Shown here: one piece after another, positions 16,385 through 25,159 of the stretch
How positions within the stretch are numbered: the first letter of the stretch is position 1
Layout: every line of letters starts with the position of its first letter
Assembly (NCBI RefSeq): GCF_018863195.1
Contig: NZ_JAHKRT010000004.1
Span: forward strand, 62,001-126,000
DNA length: 64,000 nucleotides
Direction of reading: 5' to 3'
Source: Sphingomonas quercus
GTDB lineage: Bacteria; Pseudomonadota; Alphaproteobacteria; Sphingomonadales; Sphingomonadaceae
Translations under genes and position numbers: made by a program
Notes under the pieces: model-generated
What the model was told of the DNA's origin: nothing
What the model saw: only the letters and a program-made list of their open reading frames with translations
Database searches by the model: none

Positions 16385-17902
16385 TCAGGCGTTCTCCAGC
16401 AGCCGCTCCTTCGCGATCTTCTCGCGCCACACCAGCGGACCGGTATGGTGGACGCTGGTGCCTTCGGCGTCGACGGCGACGGTGACCGGCATGTCCTTCA
16501 CCTCGAACTCGTAGATCGCCTCCATGCCGAGGTCCGCGAAGCCGACCACCCGTGACGCCTTGATCGCGCGCGAAACCAGATATGCGGCGCCGCCCACCGC
16601 CATCAGATAGGCAGATTTGTGGCGACGGATGCTGTCGATCGCCACGGGACCGCGCTCGGCCTTGCCGACCATCGCCAGCAGGCCCTGCTCCAGCATCATG
16701 TCGGTGAACTTGTCCATGCGCGTCGCCGTGGTAGGGCCGGCCGGGCCGACCACCTCGTCACGCACCGGATCGACCGGGCCGACATAATAGATCACCCGGC
16801 CCTTGAATTCGACCGGGAGCGGCTCGCCCCTCGCCAGCATGTCCTGGATGCGCTTGTGCGCGGCATCGCGGCCGGTGAGCATCTTGCCGTTGAGGAGCAG
16901 GCGGTCGCCCGGCTGCCAGCTCGCGACGATCTCAGGCGTCAGGCTGTCGAGGTCGACGCGGATCGCCTCCTTGCTCGGCGTCCACTCCACCTTCGGCCAT
17001 TCATCGAGGCTCGGCGGCTCCAGATAGGCCGGGCCCGAGCCATCCAGCGTGAAGTGCGCGTGGCGGGTGGCGGCGCAGTTTGGAATCATCGCCACCGGCT
17101 TGGAGGCGGCATGCGTCGGCCACGTCTCGATCTTGACGTCGAGGATGGTGGCGAGGCCGCCCAGCCCCTGCGCGCCGATGCCGAGCGCGTTGACCTTGTC
17201 GAAAATCTCGATGCGCAGCCGCTCGACGTCATTCTCGGGCCCGCGCGCCTTGAGCTGGGCCATGTCGATATCGCCCATCAGCGATTCCTTGGCGAGCGTC
17301 ATCGCCTTTTCGGCGGTGCCGCCGATGCCGATGCCCAGCATGCCCGGCGGGCACCAGCCGGCGCCCATCTTGGGGATCATCTCCAGCACCCAGTCGACGA
17401 TGCTGTCGGAGGGGTTGAGCATCGCGAACTTGCTCTTGTTCTCCGAGCCGCCGCCCTTGGCCGCGACGATCACCTCGACATGGTGGCCGGGCACCATCTC
17501 GACATTGAGGACCGACGGCGTGTTGTCCTTCGTGTTCTTGCGGGAAAAGGCCGGATCGGCGACGATCGAGGCGCGCAGACGGTTCTCCGGATGATTATAG
17601 GCGCGGCGCACCCCCTCATCGACGACCTCCTGCAAGGAGCGGTCGCCGTCCAGCCGGCACTCCTGGCCCCATTTCACGAACACGGTGACGATGCCGGTAT
17701 CCTGGCAGATCGGGCGATGGCCCTCGGCGCACATGCGGCTGTTGGTGAGGATCTGCGCGATCGCGTCCTTCGCCGCCGGGCCCTGCTCCGCCTCATAGGC
17801 GGCACCCAGCGCGCGGATATAATCCATCGGGTGATAGTAAGAGATGTACTGGAGCGCGTCGGCCACGCTCTCGATCAGGTCGTCCGGCTTGATGGTCGTC
17901 AT
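16385..17902 (-). CDS. fumA: fumarate hydratase class I ([4Fe-4S], FumA/FumB type)
   Basis: 505 residues; converts fumarate to malate in the TCA cycle using an oxygen-labile [4Fe-4S] cluster. Both domains of the fused class I enzyme are present: the N-terminal catalytic part with CQDTGIVTVFVKWG, MVPGHHVEVIVAAKGGGSENKSKF and WCPPGMLGIGIGG, then the C-terminal beta part with LNGKMLTGRDAAHKRI and YYVGPVDP. The ATG at 17902 heads a single-gene unit. A class II enzyme (fumC) is encoded at 46650-48041, so this genome has both types, which suggests use under different iron or oxygen conditions. Confidence 0.94.
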   Translation of the reverse strand: MTTIKPDDLIESVADALQYISYYHPMDYIRALGAAYEAEQGPAAKDAIAQILTNSRMCAEGHRPICQDTGIVTVFVKWGQECRLDGDRSLQEVVDEGVRRAYNHPENRLRASIVADPAFSRKNTKDNTPSVLNVEMVPGHHVEVIVAAKGGGSENKSKFAMLNPSDSIVDWVLEMIPKMGAGWCPPGMLGIGIGGTAEKAMTLAKESLMGDIDMAQLKARGPENDVERLRIEIFDKVNALGIGAQGLGGLATILDVKIETWPTHAASKPVAMIPNCAATRHAHFTLDGSGPAYLEPPSLDEWPKVEWTPSKEAIRVDLDSLTPEIVASWQPGDRLLLNGKMLTGRDAAHKRIQDMLARGEPLPVEFKGRVIYYVGPVDPVRDEVVGPAGPTTATRMDKFTDMMLEQGLLAMVGKAERGPVAIDSIRRHKSAYLMAVGGAAYLVSRAIKASRVVGFADLGMEAIYEFEVKDMPVTVAVDAEGTSVHHTGPLVWREKIAKERLLENA

Positions 17903-17983
17903 GCTATTCCGTTTCCGCTAGGCACCGCGGGGGGGCATTACGCCGAGCGTCCGGGGATCGCAAAGCAGGAAAATGGCCAGCCG

Positions 17984-18568
17984 TCACAGCGCGAGCGAGT
18001 TCAGAAGCGCGCGATATTTCGCGATGTCGCGGTCGAAGAAATAGAGCGACGGCGCTTCGTAGGTGACGAGGTAGAGCGCGCCATCCACCATCGTGCCGAT
18101 CGCCTCGCCCTTGCGCTGTACCTCGTCGGTCGACCGCGTGAAGCTGTAGGTGAAGCGGATCGCCTTGCGGGTGCCGAGGGTCGCGGGCTGCTGCGTGTCG
18201 ATACTCATCTGAACGACCGCGCCCTGTGCCCGATAGGTCGTCTCGAGCAACGCCGGAATGTCCGTCAGCAGCATCGTCGCCGACACTTGCGGCAGGGGCT
18301 GGCGCTTCCTGTCCACCTGGCGGAGCAAGGTCCTGCCGCGACCGATGCCGCCGTAGAAGCTGATCTTGTTGAGCAGGTCGCCGTCGATCGTCCACACCTC
18401 GACATTGTTGCCACCGACGCGGCTCAGCCGGTTCCACTCGCCGACCGGCGTTGCCGCGAGCTTCGACCTGGCGATGCCGGGCCGCACACCGGGCGAAACG
18501 AGCGAATTGGCGACCGCGGGCGTGGCGGCGGCGAGCGCGATCAGGAGCGGGAGGAGCTTCATCTTCAT
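17984..18568 (-). CDS. exported protein of unknown function
   Basis: 194 residues with a clear signal peptide (MKMKLLPLLIALAAATPAVA, cleavage after AVA). The mature part is mixed alpha/beta without cysteines. GEAIGTMVDGALYLVTYEAPSLYFF near the C-terminus looks like beta strands. It starts 4 bp after the M48-like peptidase stop, so it is the last gene of a three-gene envelope operon. I do not recognise the family. A periplasmic role in quality control alongside the peptidase is possible but only inferred. Confidence 0.7.
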   Translation of the reverse strand: MKMKLLPLLIALAAATPAVANSLVSPGVRPGIARSKLAATPVGEWNRLSRVGGNNVEVWTIDGDLLNKISFYGGIGRGRTLLRQVDRKRQPLPQVSATMLLTDIPALLETTYRAQGAVVQMSIDTQQPATLGTRKAIRFTYSFTRSTDEVQRKGEAIGTMVDGALYLVTYEAPSLYFFDRDIAKYRALLNSLAL

Positions 18569-18572
18569 GCCT

Positions 18573-19759
18573 TCAGTTGGCGAGCAAGGCCTGGATCATC
18601 CGCGCGTCGGAAGCATCCGGCCGGGCGGCGAGATAGGCGGCGAGCGCCTCGCGGGCATCCTCGGTCCGGCCGTTGCGGAGCAACGCGAGGCCGAGGCCGC
18701 GGTCCAGCTCCGGCGCGGCATAGCCGGCGGCCTTTGCGTCGCGATACCAGATGCTCGCCATCTGCAGATCACGGGGATTGCCCCGCGCCCGATAGAGCTC
18801 GCCGCGCGCGAACAGCAGCTCGCCCGTCCAGCCACGTTCGTCGGCGAGCGCGCCGAGGATGAAATCCGAGCCGCCGAAATCATTCATCCTGATCTGGGCG
18901 GCGAGCAGGCGCGGCAGATAAGGGGCGAGTGCGGCGCGATATTCGGCCGCCCGCGCGTCCGTGCCGCCCGGCGTCTTCCCGGCGGCGGCAGCGAGGTAGG
19001 TGGCGCGCGACAGCTCGGTCGGATGGCTGTCGAAGAAGCCCGACCTGTAGACATGGCGGACCTTCTGGCCGCGGCCGATGGCGGTTGCGTCCTGCTCGGC
19101 CATGAGCTGTTGCCAGACAGCGGACGCGGCGGCGGTCGGATAGCCGGACGCCGCCATATTTTGAAACCGATCATGTCGGCCTCGGTCTCCTGCGCGCGGC
19201 CGTAGCGGAAGATCGAGCCCGACAGCAGCAGCTGGGCGTCGCTGGTGCCGGCACCATAGCCATAAGCCGCGCCCACCGCGCCGAGCGCACCGATCCAGGC
19301 CATCGCGTCGGTGGTCCCGCGCCGCATCTTGAAGTCCTTGAGGCTGTGACGCAGCTCGAAATGGCCGAATTCATGGCCGAGCACAGCCGCCAGCTCCGCC
19401 TCGCTGCGGGCGCGCAGCAACAGGCCGGACCACACTTCCATGCAGCCATTGGGCCGCATCATCGCATTGAAGAGGGGAATATCCATGACGTAGACGCGCA
19501 CGCCCTCGCAGCGCGCGCGCCCGACCTCGCGGCACAGCACGTCGCGGACGTAGGTTTCGAGGTTGCCGTCGCGGATGCGCCGTGGGCTGTCGCGCAGCAT
19601 CCGCTCACGCTCGTCCGATTCCATCCACAGGCCGCGTTCGTCGACGCCGGTCGGCTCATAGCCGGGCGTGTAGGCGGGCAGCGCGTCGGAAGGCTGGGCC
19701 GGCGCAGGCCGCGGGGCCAGCGCCAGCAGCGCCAGGACGGCGAGCCGCGCCAGCGTCAT
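18573..19759 (-). pseudogene. M48 family metallopeptidase with TPR-like C-terminus, split by a frameshift
   Basis: The 5' part (from the ATG at 19759) has a signal peptide, the zinc motif HEFGH (129-133) and the third-ligand motif ETEAD (191-195). Reading then leaves the family at the AAAA run (TTTT on the plus strand, 19159-19162). The -1 frame continues the family pattern at once as MAASGYPTAAASAVW and runs to 18573, ending in a TPR-like helical repeat (ARGELYRARG, GLALLRNGRTEDAREAL). One extra A in the run would restore an uninterrupted protein of about 395 residues with the exact family spacing. It could be a sequencing error, a real pseudogene or a phase-variable site. The start overlaps the upstream gene by 4 nt. 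Confidence 0.75.
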
Positions 19760-20478
19760 GGCGCGGCCTTTCCGGGAAAGCCTCCGAGCAACTGCGCGAC
19801 ACGCTTGGCGGCGCCCTCTGCGGTGCGGACATCGCCGCCCATCTGCCGGTCCGCGTTCAGCCACACCAGCTCGCCGGTCGTGAGGTCGATCAGTCCGGCA
19901 TGGCCGACATGCACGCCGGAAGTGATGCCGACGCCGCCCATCGCCGCGACGATCTGGAGCATCTTGCGCCCCGTCGAGCCATATTCGTCATGAGTGTTGA
20001 TGAACAAGGCATAGTTCGCCCCGCTCAGCGAGCGGAGCTTGCCGATATCGGCGCCGACACCCCATTCGAAGCCCTTGTCGCGCTTTTTGGTGGGCAGGCG
20101 GTTGCCGGGGAAGAACTGATATTCGATCACCGAATCCGCGACCGCGCCGAACAGCTGGGTATATTGGGTGAGCAGCGGGCCGTCGCCGCTCGCCCCCTCC
20201 TCATAGTCGACCACGACATTGCCGAGCTGCGACTGGGCATCGTGGAGCGCCTGCGTGAGATGCCGGCGGGCCTGGTCCGTCCAGTCCGCATTCGGCTCGT
20301 TCATGCCGCCGGTCGATTGCGCGCCGACGCGGATGCTGGGCCGCATCAGCACGATCCGCACCGTGCCCGGCTGGAGGGTGAAGCCGGGCTTGCTGCCGGT
20401 CTTCTCCTGCGCCGCGACGGGTGCGCAAAGCAGGAACATCGCGGCGAGATACGCCACATGGCGGGGCATGAATGTCAT
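19756..20478 (-). CDS. exported protein of unknown function, first gene of the M48 operon
   Basis: 240 residues with a signal peptide (cleavage likely after VAAQ) and no cysteines in the mature part. The segment GGVGITSGVHVGHAGLIDLTTGELVWLNADRQMGGDVRTAEGA resembles lipoprotein-like proteins that report on an environmental or ligand state, but I cannot name the family. An ATG at 20469 is an alternative start. The stop overlaps the M48 peptidase start by 4 nt (ATGA). Expression is probably from the 365-bp region shared with nrdA. Confidence 0.68.
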   Translation of the reverse strand: MTFMPRHVAYLAAMFLLCAPVAAQEKTGSKPGFTLQPGTVRIVLMRPSIRVGAQSTGGMNEPNADWTDQARRHLTQALHDAQSQLGNVVVDYEEGASGDGPLLTQYTQLFGAVADSVIEYQFFPGNRLPTKKRDKGFEWGVGADIGKLRSLSGANYALFINTHDEYGSTGRKMLQIVAAMGGVGITSGVHVGHAGLIDLTTGELVWLNADRQMGGDVRTAEGAAKRVAQLLGGFPGKAAP

Positions 20479-20617
20479 GGCGAATAGTCATTACGGCAAC
20501 GTTATGACAATTTTGAAGTCTTTTTTTCGGGGGCCCTGCGGTGCCGGCCCCTCGACGAACCCCATGGAAACCGGGCTGTTCAAGTGGCCAGATGGGCGGA
20601 GCGGGCGTTATCCACAG

Positions 20618-20697
20618 AATTTAGCGCTTGGCAGCGCGACTCCCTTTCGGCACAATCTGTGGTGTCGGCGATCGGGGGCCGGCACAAGATTGAGTTT
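20618..20697 (+). promoter_or_regulatory. nrdA control region: DnaA box and paired NrdR-like boxes
   Basis: The 365-bp gap before nrdA (20479-20843) contains a consensus DnaA box TTATCCACA (20618-20626). Two words match the NrdR consensus ACACWATATATWGTGT: GCACAATCTGTGGTGT (20650-20665, about 13 of 16) and GCACAAGATTGAGTTT (20682-20697, about 11 of 16). Their starts are 32 bp apart, about three helical turns, which is the tandem spacing expected for NrdR. No clear -10/-35 was identified. The rest of the gap shows no other structure I would defend. Confidence 0.55.
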
Positions 20698-20843
20698 CGC
20701 CGCCGGCGCTCCATATGGGGTTGCCGCCCTTGCCGACGCTGCTTCGCGGCGCGGAGGCGCGCGCGCGGGTCGCAATCGCTGTGGCGGATGCTAGGCTCGC
20801 CAGGCCTCGCACTCGAGTCGAACGGAATAGGAACGGGAGCGGG

Positions 20844-22742
20844 ATGATGGATCTTTCAGGCAGCAGCGAAGCGAGCATGGCCGACAGCACCACCCTCGAT
20901 CTTTCCACGCAGGAAGCGACCGCCGCCGCGACGCCGAAATTCGGCGCCCGCCCGCCCTACCCGGTCGAGGTCGACCACGGCCGCGACGCCCTGCTCACCG
21001 ATTTCGGCAAGGAGACGCTGAAGGACCGCTATCTCCTCCCGGGCGAGAGCTATCAGGATCTGTTCGTGCGCGTCGCCTCGGCCTATGCCGACGATGCCGC
21101 CCACGCCCAGCGCATCTACGACTATATCTCACGCCTGTGGTTCATGCCGGCGACGCCGGTGCTGTCCAACGGCGGCACCGGGCGCGGGCTGCCCATCTCC
21201 TGCTACCTCAATTCCGTGTCGGACAGCCTGAACGGCATCGTCGACACCTGGAACGAGAATGTCTGGCTCGCCTCTCGCGGCGGCGGCATCGGCACCTATT
21301 GGGGCAATGTCCGCGGCATCGGCGAGCCGGTCGGCCTCAACGGCAAGACCTCGGGCATCATCCCATTTGTGCGGGTGATGGATTCGCTGACGCTCGCCAT
21401 CTCGCAAGGCTCGCTGCGCCGTGGCTCGGCGGCCTGCTATCTCGACGTCTCGCATCCGGAGATCGAGGAATTCCTCGAGATCCGCAAGCCGTCCGGCGAT
21501 TTCAACCGCAAGGCGCTCAACCTGCACCATGGCGTGCTGATCACCGACGAGTTCATGGAAGCGGTGCGCGCCGGCAACAGCTTCGAGCTGCGCAGCCCCA
21601 AGGACGGCTCCCGGCGCGGCGAGGTGGATGCGCGCGCGCTGTTCCAGAAGCTGGTCGAAACCAGGCTGGCGACCGGCGAGCCCTACATCGTCTTCATCGA
21701 CCATGTGAACAACACCATGCCCAAGTTCCAGCGGGACGTGGGGCTCAAGGTGTCGACCTCCAATCTCTGCTCGGAGATCACGCTGCCGACCGGTGTCGAC
21801 CAATATGGCGTCGATCGCACGGCGGTGTGCTGCCTGTCGTCGCTCAACCTCGAGACATGGGACGAGTGGCAGGGCGACCGCCGCTTCATCGAGGATGTGA
21901 TGCGCTTCCTCGACAATGTGCTGACCGATTATATCGAGCGCGCCGAGCCCGGCATGGAGCGCGCCAAATATTCCGCCGCCCGCGAACGCTCGGTCGGCCT
22001 CGGCGTGATGGGCTTCCACAGCTTCCTGCAGGCGCGCGGCCTGCCTTTCGAGGGGGCGATGGCCAAGTCGTGGAACCTCAGGATCTTCAAGCATATCCGC
22101 GCGCAGGTCGACGAGGCCTCGATGGCGCTGGCCGTCGAGCGCGGCCCGTGCCCGGACGCCGCCGACATGGGCGTGATGGAGCGTTTCGCGTGCAAGATGG
22201 CGATCGCGCCGACGGCCTCGATCTCGATCATCTGCGGCGGCACGTCCGCCTGCATCGAGCCGATCCCGGCCAATATCTACACCCACAAGACGCTGTCCGG
22301 CAGCTTCTCGGTGAAGAACCCCTATCTCGAAAAGCTGCTGATCGCGAAGTCCAAGAATTCAGACGCGGTGTGGAACACGATCCTCGAAAAGGGCGGCTCC
22401 GTCCAGCATCTCGACTTCCTGACACAGGACGAGAAGGACACCTACAAGACCAGCTTCGAGATCGACCAGCGCTGGCTGATCGAACTGGCCGCCGATCGCA
22501 CGCCCTATATCGACCAGTCCGCCTCGCTGAACCTGTTCATCCCGGCGGATGTCGAGAAGTGGGATCTGCTGATGCTGCACTTCCGGGCATGGGAGCTGGG
22601 CATCAAGTCGCTCTACTATCTACGCTCGAAGTCGGTGCAGCGCGCCGCCTTCGCCGGCGGCGTGGAGAGCGACAACACGCCCGATCTTCGCCAGATCGAG
22701 GTCGAGGCCAAGGACTATGACGAATGCCTTGCCTGCCAGTGA
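20844..22742 (+). CDS. nrdA: ribonucleoside-diphosphate reductase alpha subunit (class Ia)
   Basis: About 632 residues; reduces ribonucleoside diphosphates to deoxy forms together with the NrdB radical subunit encoded 15.6 kb away. Visible features are FMPATPVLSNGGT, the CYLNSVSDS cysteine, SRGGGIGTYWG, the active-site N-x-C-x-E in SNLCSEI, PTASISIICGGTSACIEP, and the redox pair CLAC at the very C-terminus. The N-terminus goes straight into the catalytic fold, so the roughly 90-residue ATP-cone for overall activity control is absent. The ATG at 20844 (or 20847) follows GGGAG; an in-frame M at 20877 is possible. Confidence 0.93.
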   Translation: MMDLSGSSEASMADSTTLDLSTQEATAAATPKFGARPPYPVEVDHGRDALLTDFGKETLKDRYLLPGESYQDLFVRVASAYADDAAHAQRIYDYISRLWFMPATPVLSNGGTGRGLPISCYLNSVSDSLNGIVDTWNENVWLASRGGGIGTYWGNVRGIGEPVGLNGKTSGIIPFVRVMDSLTLAISQGSLRRGSAACYLDVSHPEIEEFLEIRKPSGDFNRKALNLHHGVLITDEFMEAVRAGNSFELRSPKDGSRRGEVDARALFQKLVETRLATGEPYIVFIDHVNNTMPKFQRDVGLKVSTSNLCSEITLPTGVDQYGVDRTAVCCLSSLNLETWDEWQGDRRFIEDVMRFLDNVLTDYIERAEPGMERAKYSAARERSVGLGVMGFHSFLQARGLPFEGAMAKSWNLRIFKHIRAQVDEASMALAVERGPCPDAADMGVMERFACKMAIAPTASISIICGGTSACIEPIPANIYTHKTLSGSFSVKNPYLEKLLIAKSKNSDAVWNTILEKGGSVQHLDFLTQDEKDTYKTSFEIDQRWLIELAADRTPYIDQSASLNLFIPADVEKWDLLMLHFRAWELGIKSLYYLRSKSVQRAAFAGGVESDNTPDLRQIEVEAKDYDECLACQ

Positions 22743-25159
22743 GGCGGCCTGTCCTGGTCATCCCGCAGATCGGCCGATAGGCGGTCCTGAAACCACTCGA
22801 AGGACAGTTGATCATAGGGCGGGAGCGGCAGCCCCGAACCCATGACGATGGCGAGCTCCTCGAGCGCCCGCTGGCGCGCGGCAGGCCTGTCCCCGGGCGC
22901 GGCGGTCAAGGTCAGGATCAGCCTCTTGTAGATGCCGGTGGTATATTTGCGCGTCTCGCCGGCGGTCAGTGGCTCGTCGAGGCCGGCGGCGACCCGCTCG
23001 ATGTCGATCGCGCGGAGCAGGCCCGGTGAGCCGAGAGCGGGTTTCAGCCACCGCGTCAGCACCAGGATCGCGGCGAGGTTGGTGTCGATCTGCCGCCGCA
23101 CGCCGTTCCATACCGCATCCTCGGCATTCGCCTCGTCATCGATCAGCCGCTGGGCCTCGTTGAGAAGCGCCGCGGCGCGATCGAGCTGGCCGGGGATCGC
23201 GGCGGGATCGAGGAGCGGCTCGGGATTGTCGCGCCCGACCGGCTGCAGCCCGAGCGCCTCGGTCTGCAAGGCGCCCGCGACGATCAGCGCGGCAGTTTCC
23301 ACCGTCGCGCGGATCCATTCGCGCCGCTGGCCGGCGGCGAGATGATGGTCCGCGCATGACCGGAGCAGCGCCTCGGCCTGACGGAGATCGCCGGGCGAGG
23401 CGAGCGTGAAGCGGAGCGCGATGGCATAGACATAGCGCGCATCGAAGGCTTCCGCCGCACGAGGCCCCGCCGCCCCGGACTCCTCGCAGGCGCGGCTCGC
23501 GAAATCCCGCGCCGCCCGCCACCGCCCGATCGCGAGGCAGACGCAGGCGAGGAACAGCTGGACATGGGCCTCGCCGGCCCGGCGGGCAATGACCTCGCTC
23601 GGATCGAAATCCAGCCTGCCCTTCGCGATCACGCGCAGATAATCGAGCAGGTGCCGCTTGCCGATGATGTCGCTGAACTGCTCGTCGTCGAACAGGTGGA
23701 GCGGGACGCGCATCTCGATGAGGCCGGGCGCGGTCACCGTCGCGCGCACATCCATCGCCTCACGCACCGCGCCGAACACGCCTTCCACGGTCAGCTCGGC
23801 ATGCTCCTTGAGCAGGTGGCGCAATCCGCCGATGATGAGCTCACGGCCCTGGGTGCGCAGGTCCCCGGTGCGGACCACCTGCGAGATCGCGTCGAACGTC
23901 GCCTTGTCGCGCGCCTGCATGCGCTCGATGTTCATGCTGAAGGCGAGCGCGGAGGCCTGCGACCAATGCGACTGGAACTCCTCGAACTTGGCCTGGGCGA
24001 TATGGCGGGCGGGACGACCGGCGCCCTTGCCGTCCTCGATGCTGCCGCGAAAGGCGAGCGAGCGGGCGATCTCGTCGCTGCCGGCAACCGCCTGCGTCTC
24101 GCCCTCCTCGCCGAGATCGATGCCGACGAGCAGTTCGTCGAGGACCACCTTGAGTTGCCCGAACACCTCCAGCATCGCGCGATCGCCGCTCATGTTGCTG
24201 AGGTTGAGCAGCGGCACGAACTCGCGCGGATGGCGGACGAAGACGCGATAGGCGCTGTTCGGCGCGCCGTCGTCCTGATCGGCGACATAGGCCTCCACCG
24301 CGCGCCGCAGCGAGGCGTCGGCGGTGACCAGCAGGCAGCGATCGGCCGGGTCGTCGGCGATTTCGAGATCGACGATGCGCGAAATCACCGCCAGCGTGCG
24401 CGCGTCGCTGAGCTGGTTGATGGTCAACTCGTTGCGATGCGGATCGGCGCGACCGGCGGCGGCGCGCTGCTTCTCGAGTTCGGCGCGCGCCGCCCGGATC
24501 CGGCGGAACCACCCCGCTTCGAGGCGGGGATTGGATTCGAGCAGGTCGGCGTTGAACCACGACCGCGAGTCGATGCGCGCGATCGTCCCCGCCTCGACGC
24601 AGCGCTTCAGCTGGATCGCCTCGGCGAGCGGGCCGCGCACCAGCTCCGCGACCTTCTCCGGCAAGGTGGTGACCAGCGCGTGGATTTTTTCCTGGGCGGG
24701 AATATCGGCCTGGCTGAGCGCCTGGGCGAGCGCATCCAGCTCGCTCGCGCGTTCCTTCATATCCTGTTCGAGGCGATCATAATCCTCGTCGCTCAGCGCA
24801 TCGAGCCGCTGGCCGAGCCGCGTCGCGAAGCCGATCACCTCGTTGAAATGATCGGGCGAGATCAGCGCGGGCTCGCCCTTCGGCTGCCCGGGCAGCGCCC
24901 CCGAGAGCAGGAATTCCGCCGTCATGGTGACGGTGGAGACCCGTGTCTCCGGATCGAGCCAATGGGCGAATGCGCCGAGATGATGGGTGTGCTGGCTGGG
25001 ATCCATGAACATGCGGATCACGTTGGCATCCAGCACATAGTGGATCCTGCCGCCCCGGGCGCTGAATGCGGTGTCGTTCTCGTTGAGCCTGATGGCGTGG
25101 CGCAGCACGGCCGCTTCGCGCAGATAGCGGATCAGGGGATCGGCGGTGTCGCTCATCAT
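22715..25159 (-). CDS. PIN-domain protein with helical-repeat C-terminus, last gene of the five-gene operon
   Basis: 814 residues. YVLDANVIRMFMD (41-53) is a PIN-domain first strand with D44. Further acidic positions typical of PIN nucleases are E82 (MTAEFLL), D252 (SDARTLAVISRI) and D281 (LLVTADASLRRAV), so a PIN fold with a long helical insertion (about 120-240) spans roughly 40-310. The rest, to about 800, is alpha-helical with TPR-like pairs (QLFLACVCLAIGRWRAARDFA, ARYVYAIALRF). No signal peptide is present. The start overlaps the upstream gene by 4 nt, and the 3' end overlaps convergent nrdA by 28 bp. RNase activity is inferred from the fold only. Confidence 0.7.
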   Translation of the reverse strand: MMSDTADPLIRYLREAAVLRHAIRLNENDTAFSARGGRIHYVLDANVIRMFMDPSQHTHHLGAFAHWLDPETRVSTVTMTAEFLLSGALPGQPKGEPALISPDHFNEVIGFATRLGQRLDALSDEDYDRLEQDMKERASELDALAQALSQADIPAQEKIHALVTTLPEKVAELVRGPLAEAIQLKRCVEAGTIARIDSRSWFNADLLESNPRLEAGWFRRIRAARAELEKQRAAAGRADPHRNELTINQLSDARTLAVISRIVDLEIADDPADRCLLVTADASLRRAVEAYVADQDDGAPNSAYRVFVRHPREFVPLLNLSNMSGDRAMLEVFGQLKVVLDELLVGIDLGEEGETQAVAGSDEIARSLAFRGSIEDGKGAGRPARHIAQAKFEEFQSHWSQASALAFSMNIERMQARDKATFDAISQVVRTGDLRTQGRELIIGGLRHLLKEHAELTVEGVFGAVREAMDVRATVTAPGLIEMRVPLHLFDDEQFSDIIGKRHLLDYLRVIAKGRLDFDPSEVIARRAGEAHVQLFLACVCLAIGRWRAARDFASRACEESGAAGPRAAEAFDARYVYAIALRFTLASPGDLRQAEALLRSCADHHLAAGQRREWIRATVETAALIVAGALQTEALGLQPVGRDNPEPLLDPAAIPGQLDRAAALLNEAQRLIDDEANAEDAVWNGVRRQIDTNLAAILVLTRWLKPALGSPGLLRAIDIERVAAGLDEPLTAGETRKYTTGIYKRLILTLTAAPGDRPAARQRALEELAIVMGSGLPLPPYDQLSFEWFQDRLSADLRDDQDRPPHWQARHSS

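Noticed and set aside
16619-18862. A 747-codon open frame on the plus strand opposite the class I fumarase and an exported protein
   Set aside because: It crosses two real genes in antisense and has no signal or domain; GC bias explains it.
20520-20552. T-run next to a GGGGCC/GGCCCC repeat as a terminator
   Set aside because: The T-run lies before the stem on the plus strand, and no gene on either strand ends here, so a terminator role makes no sense.
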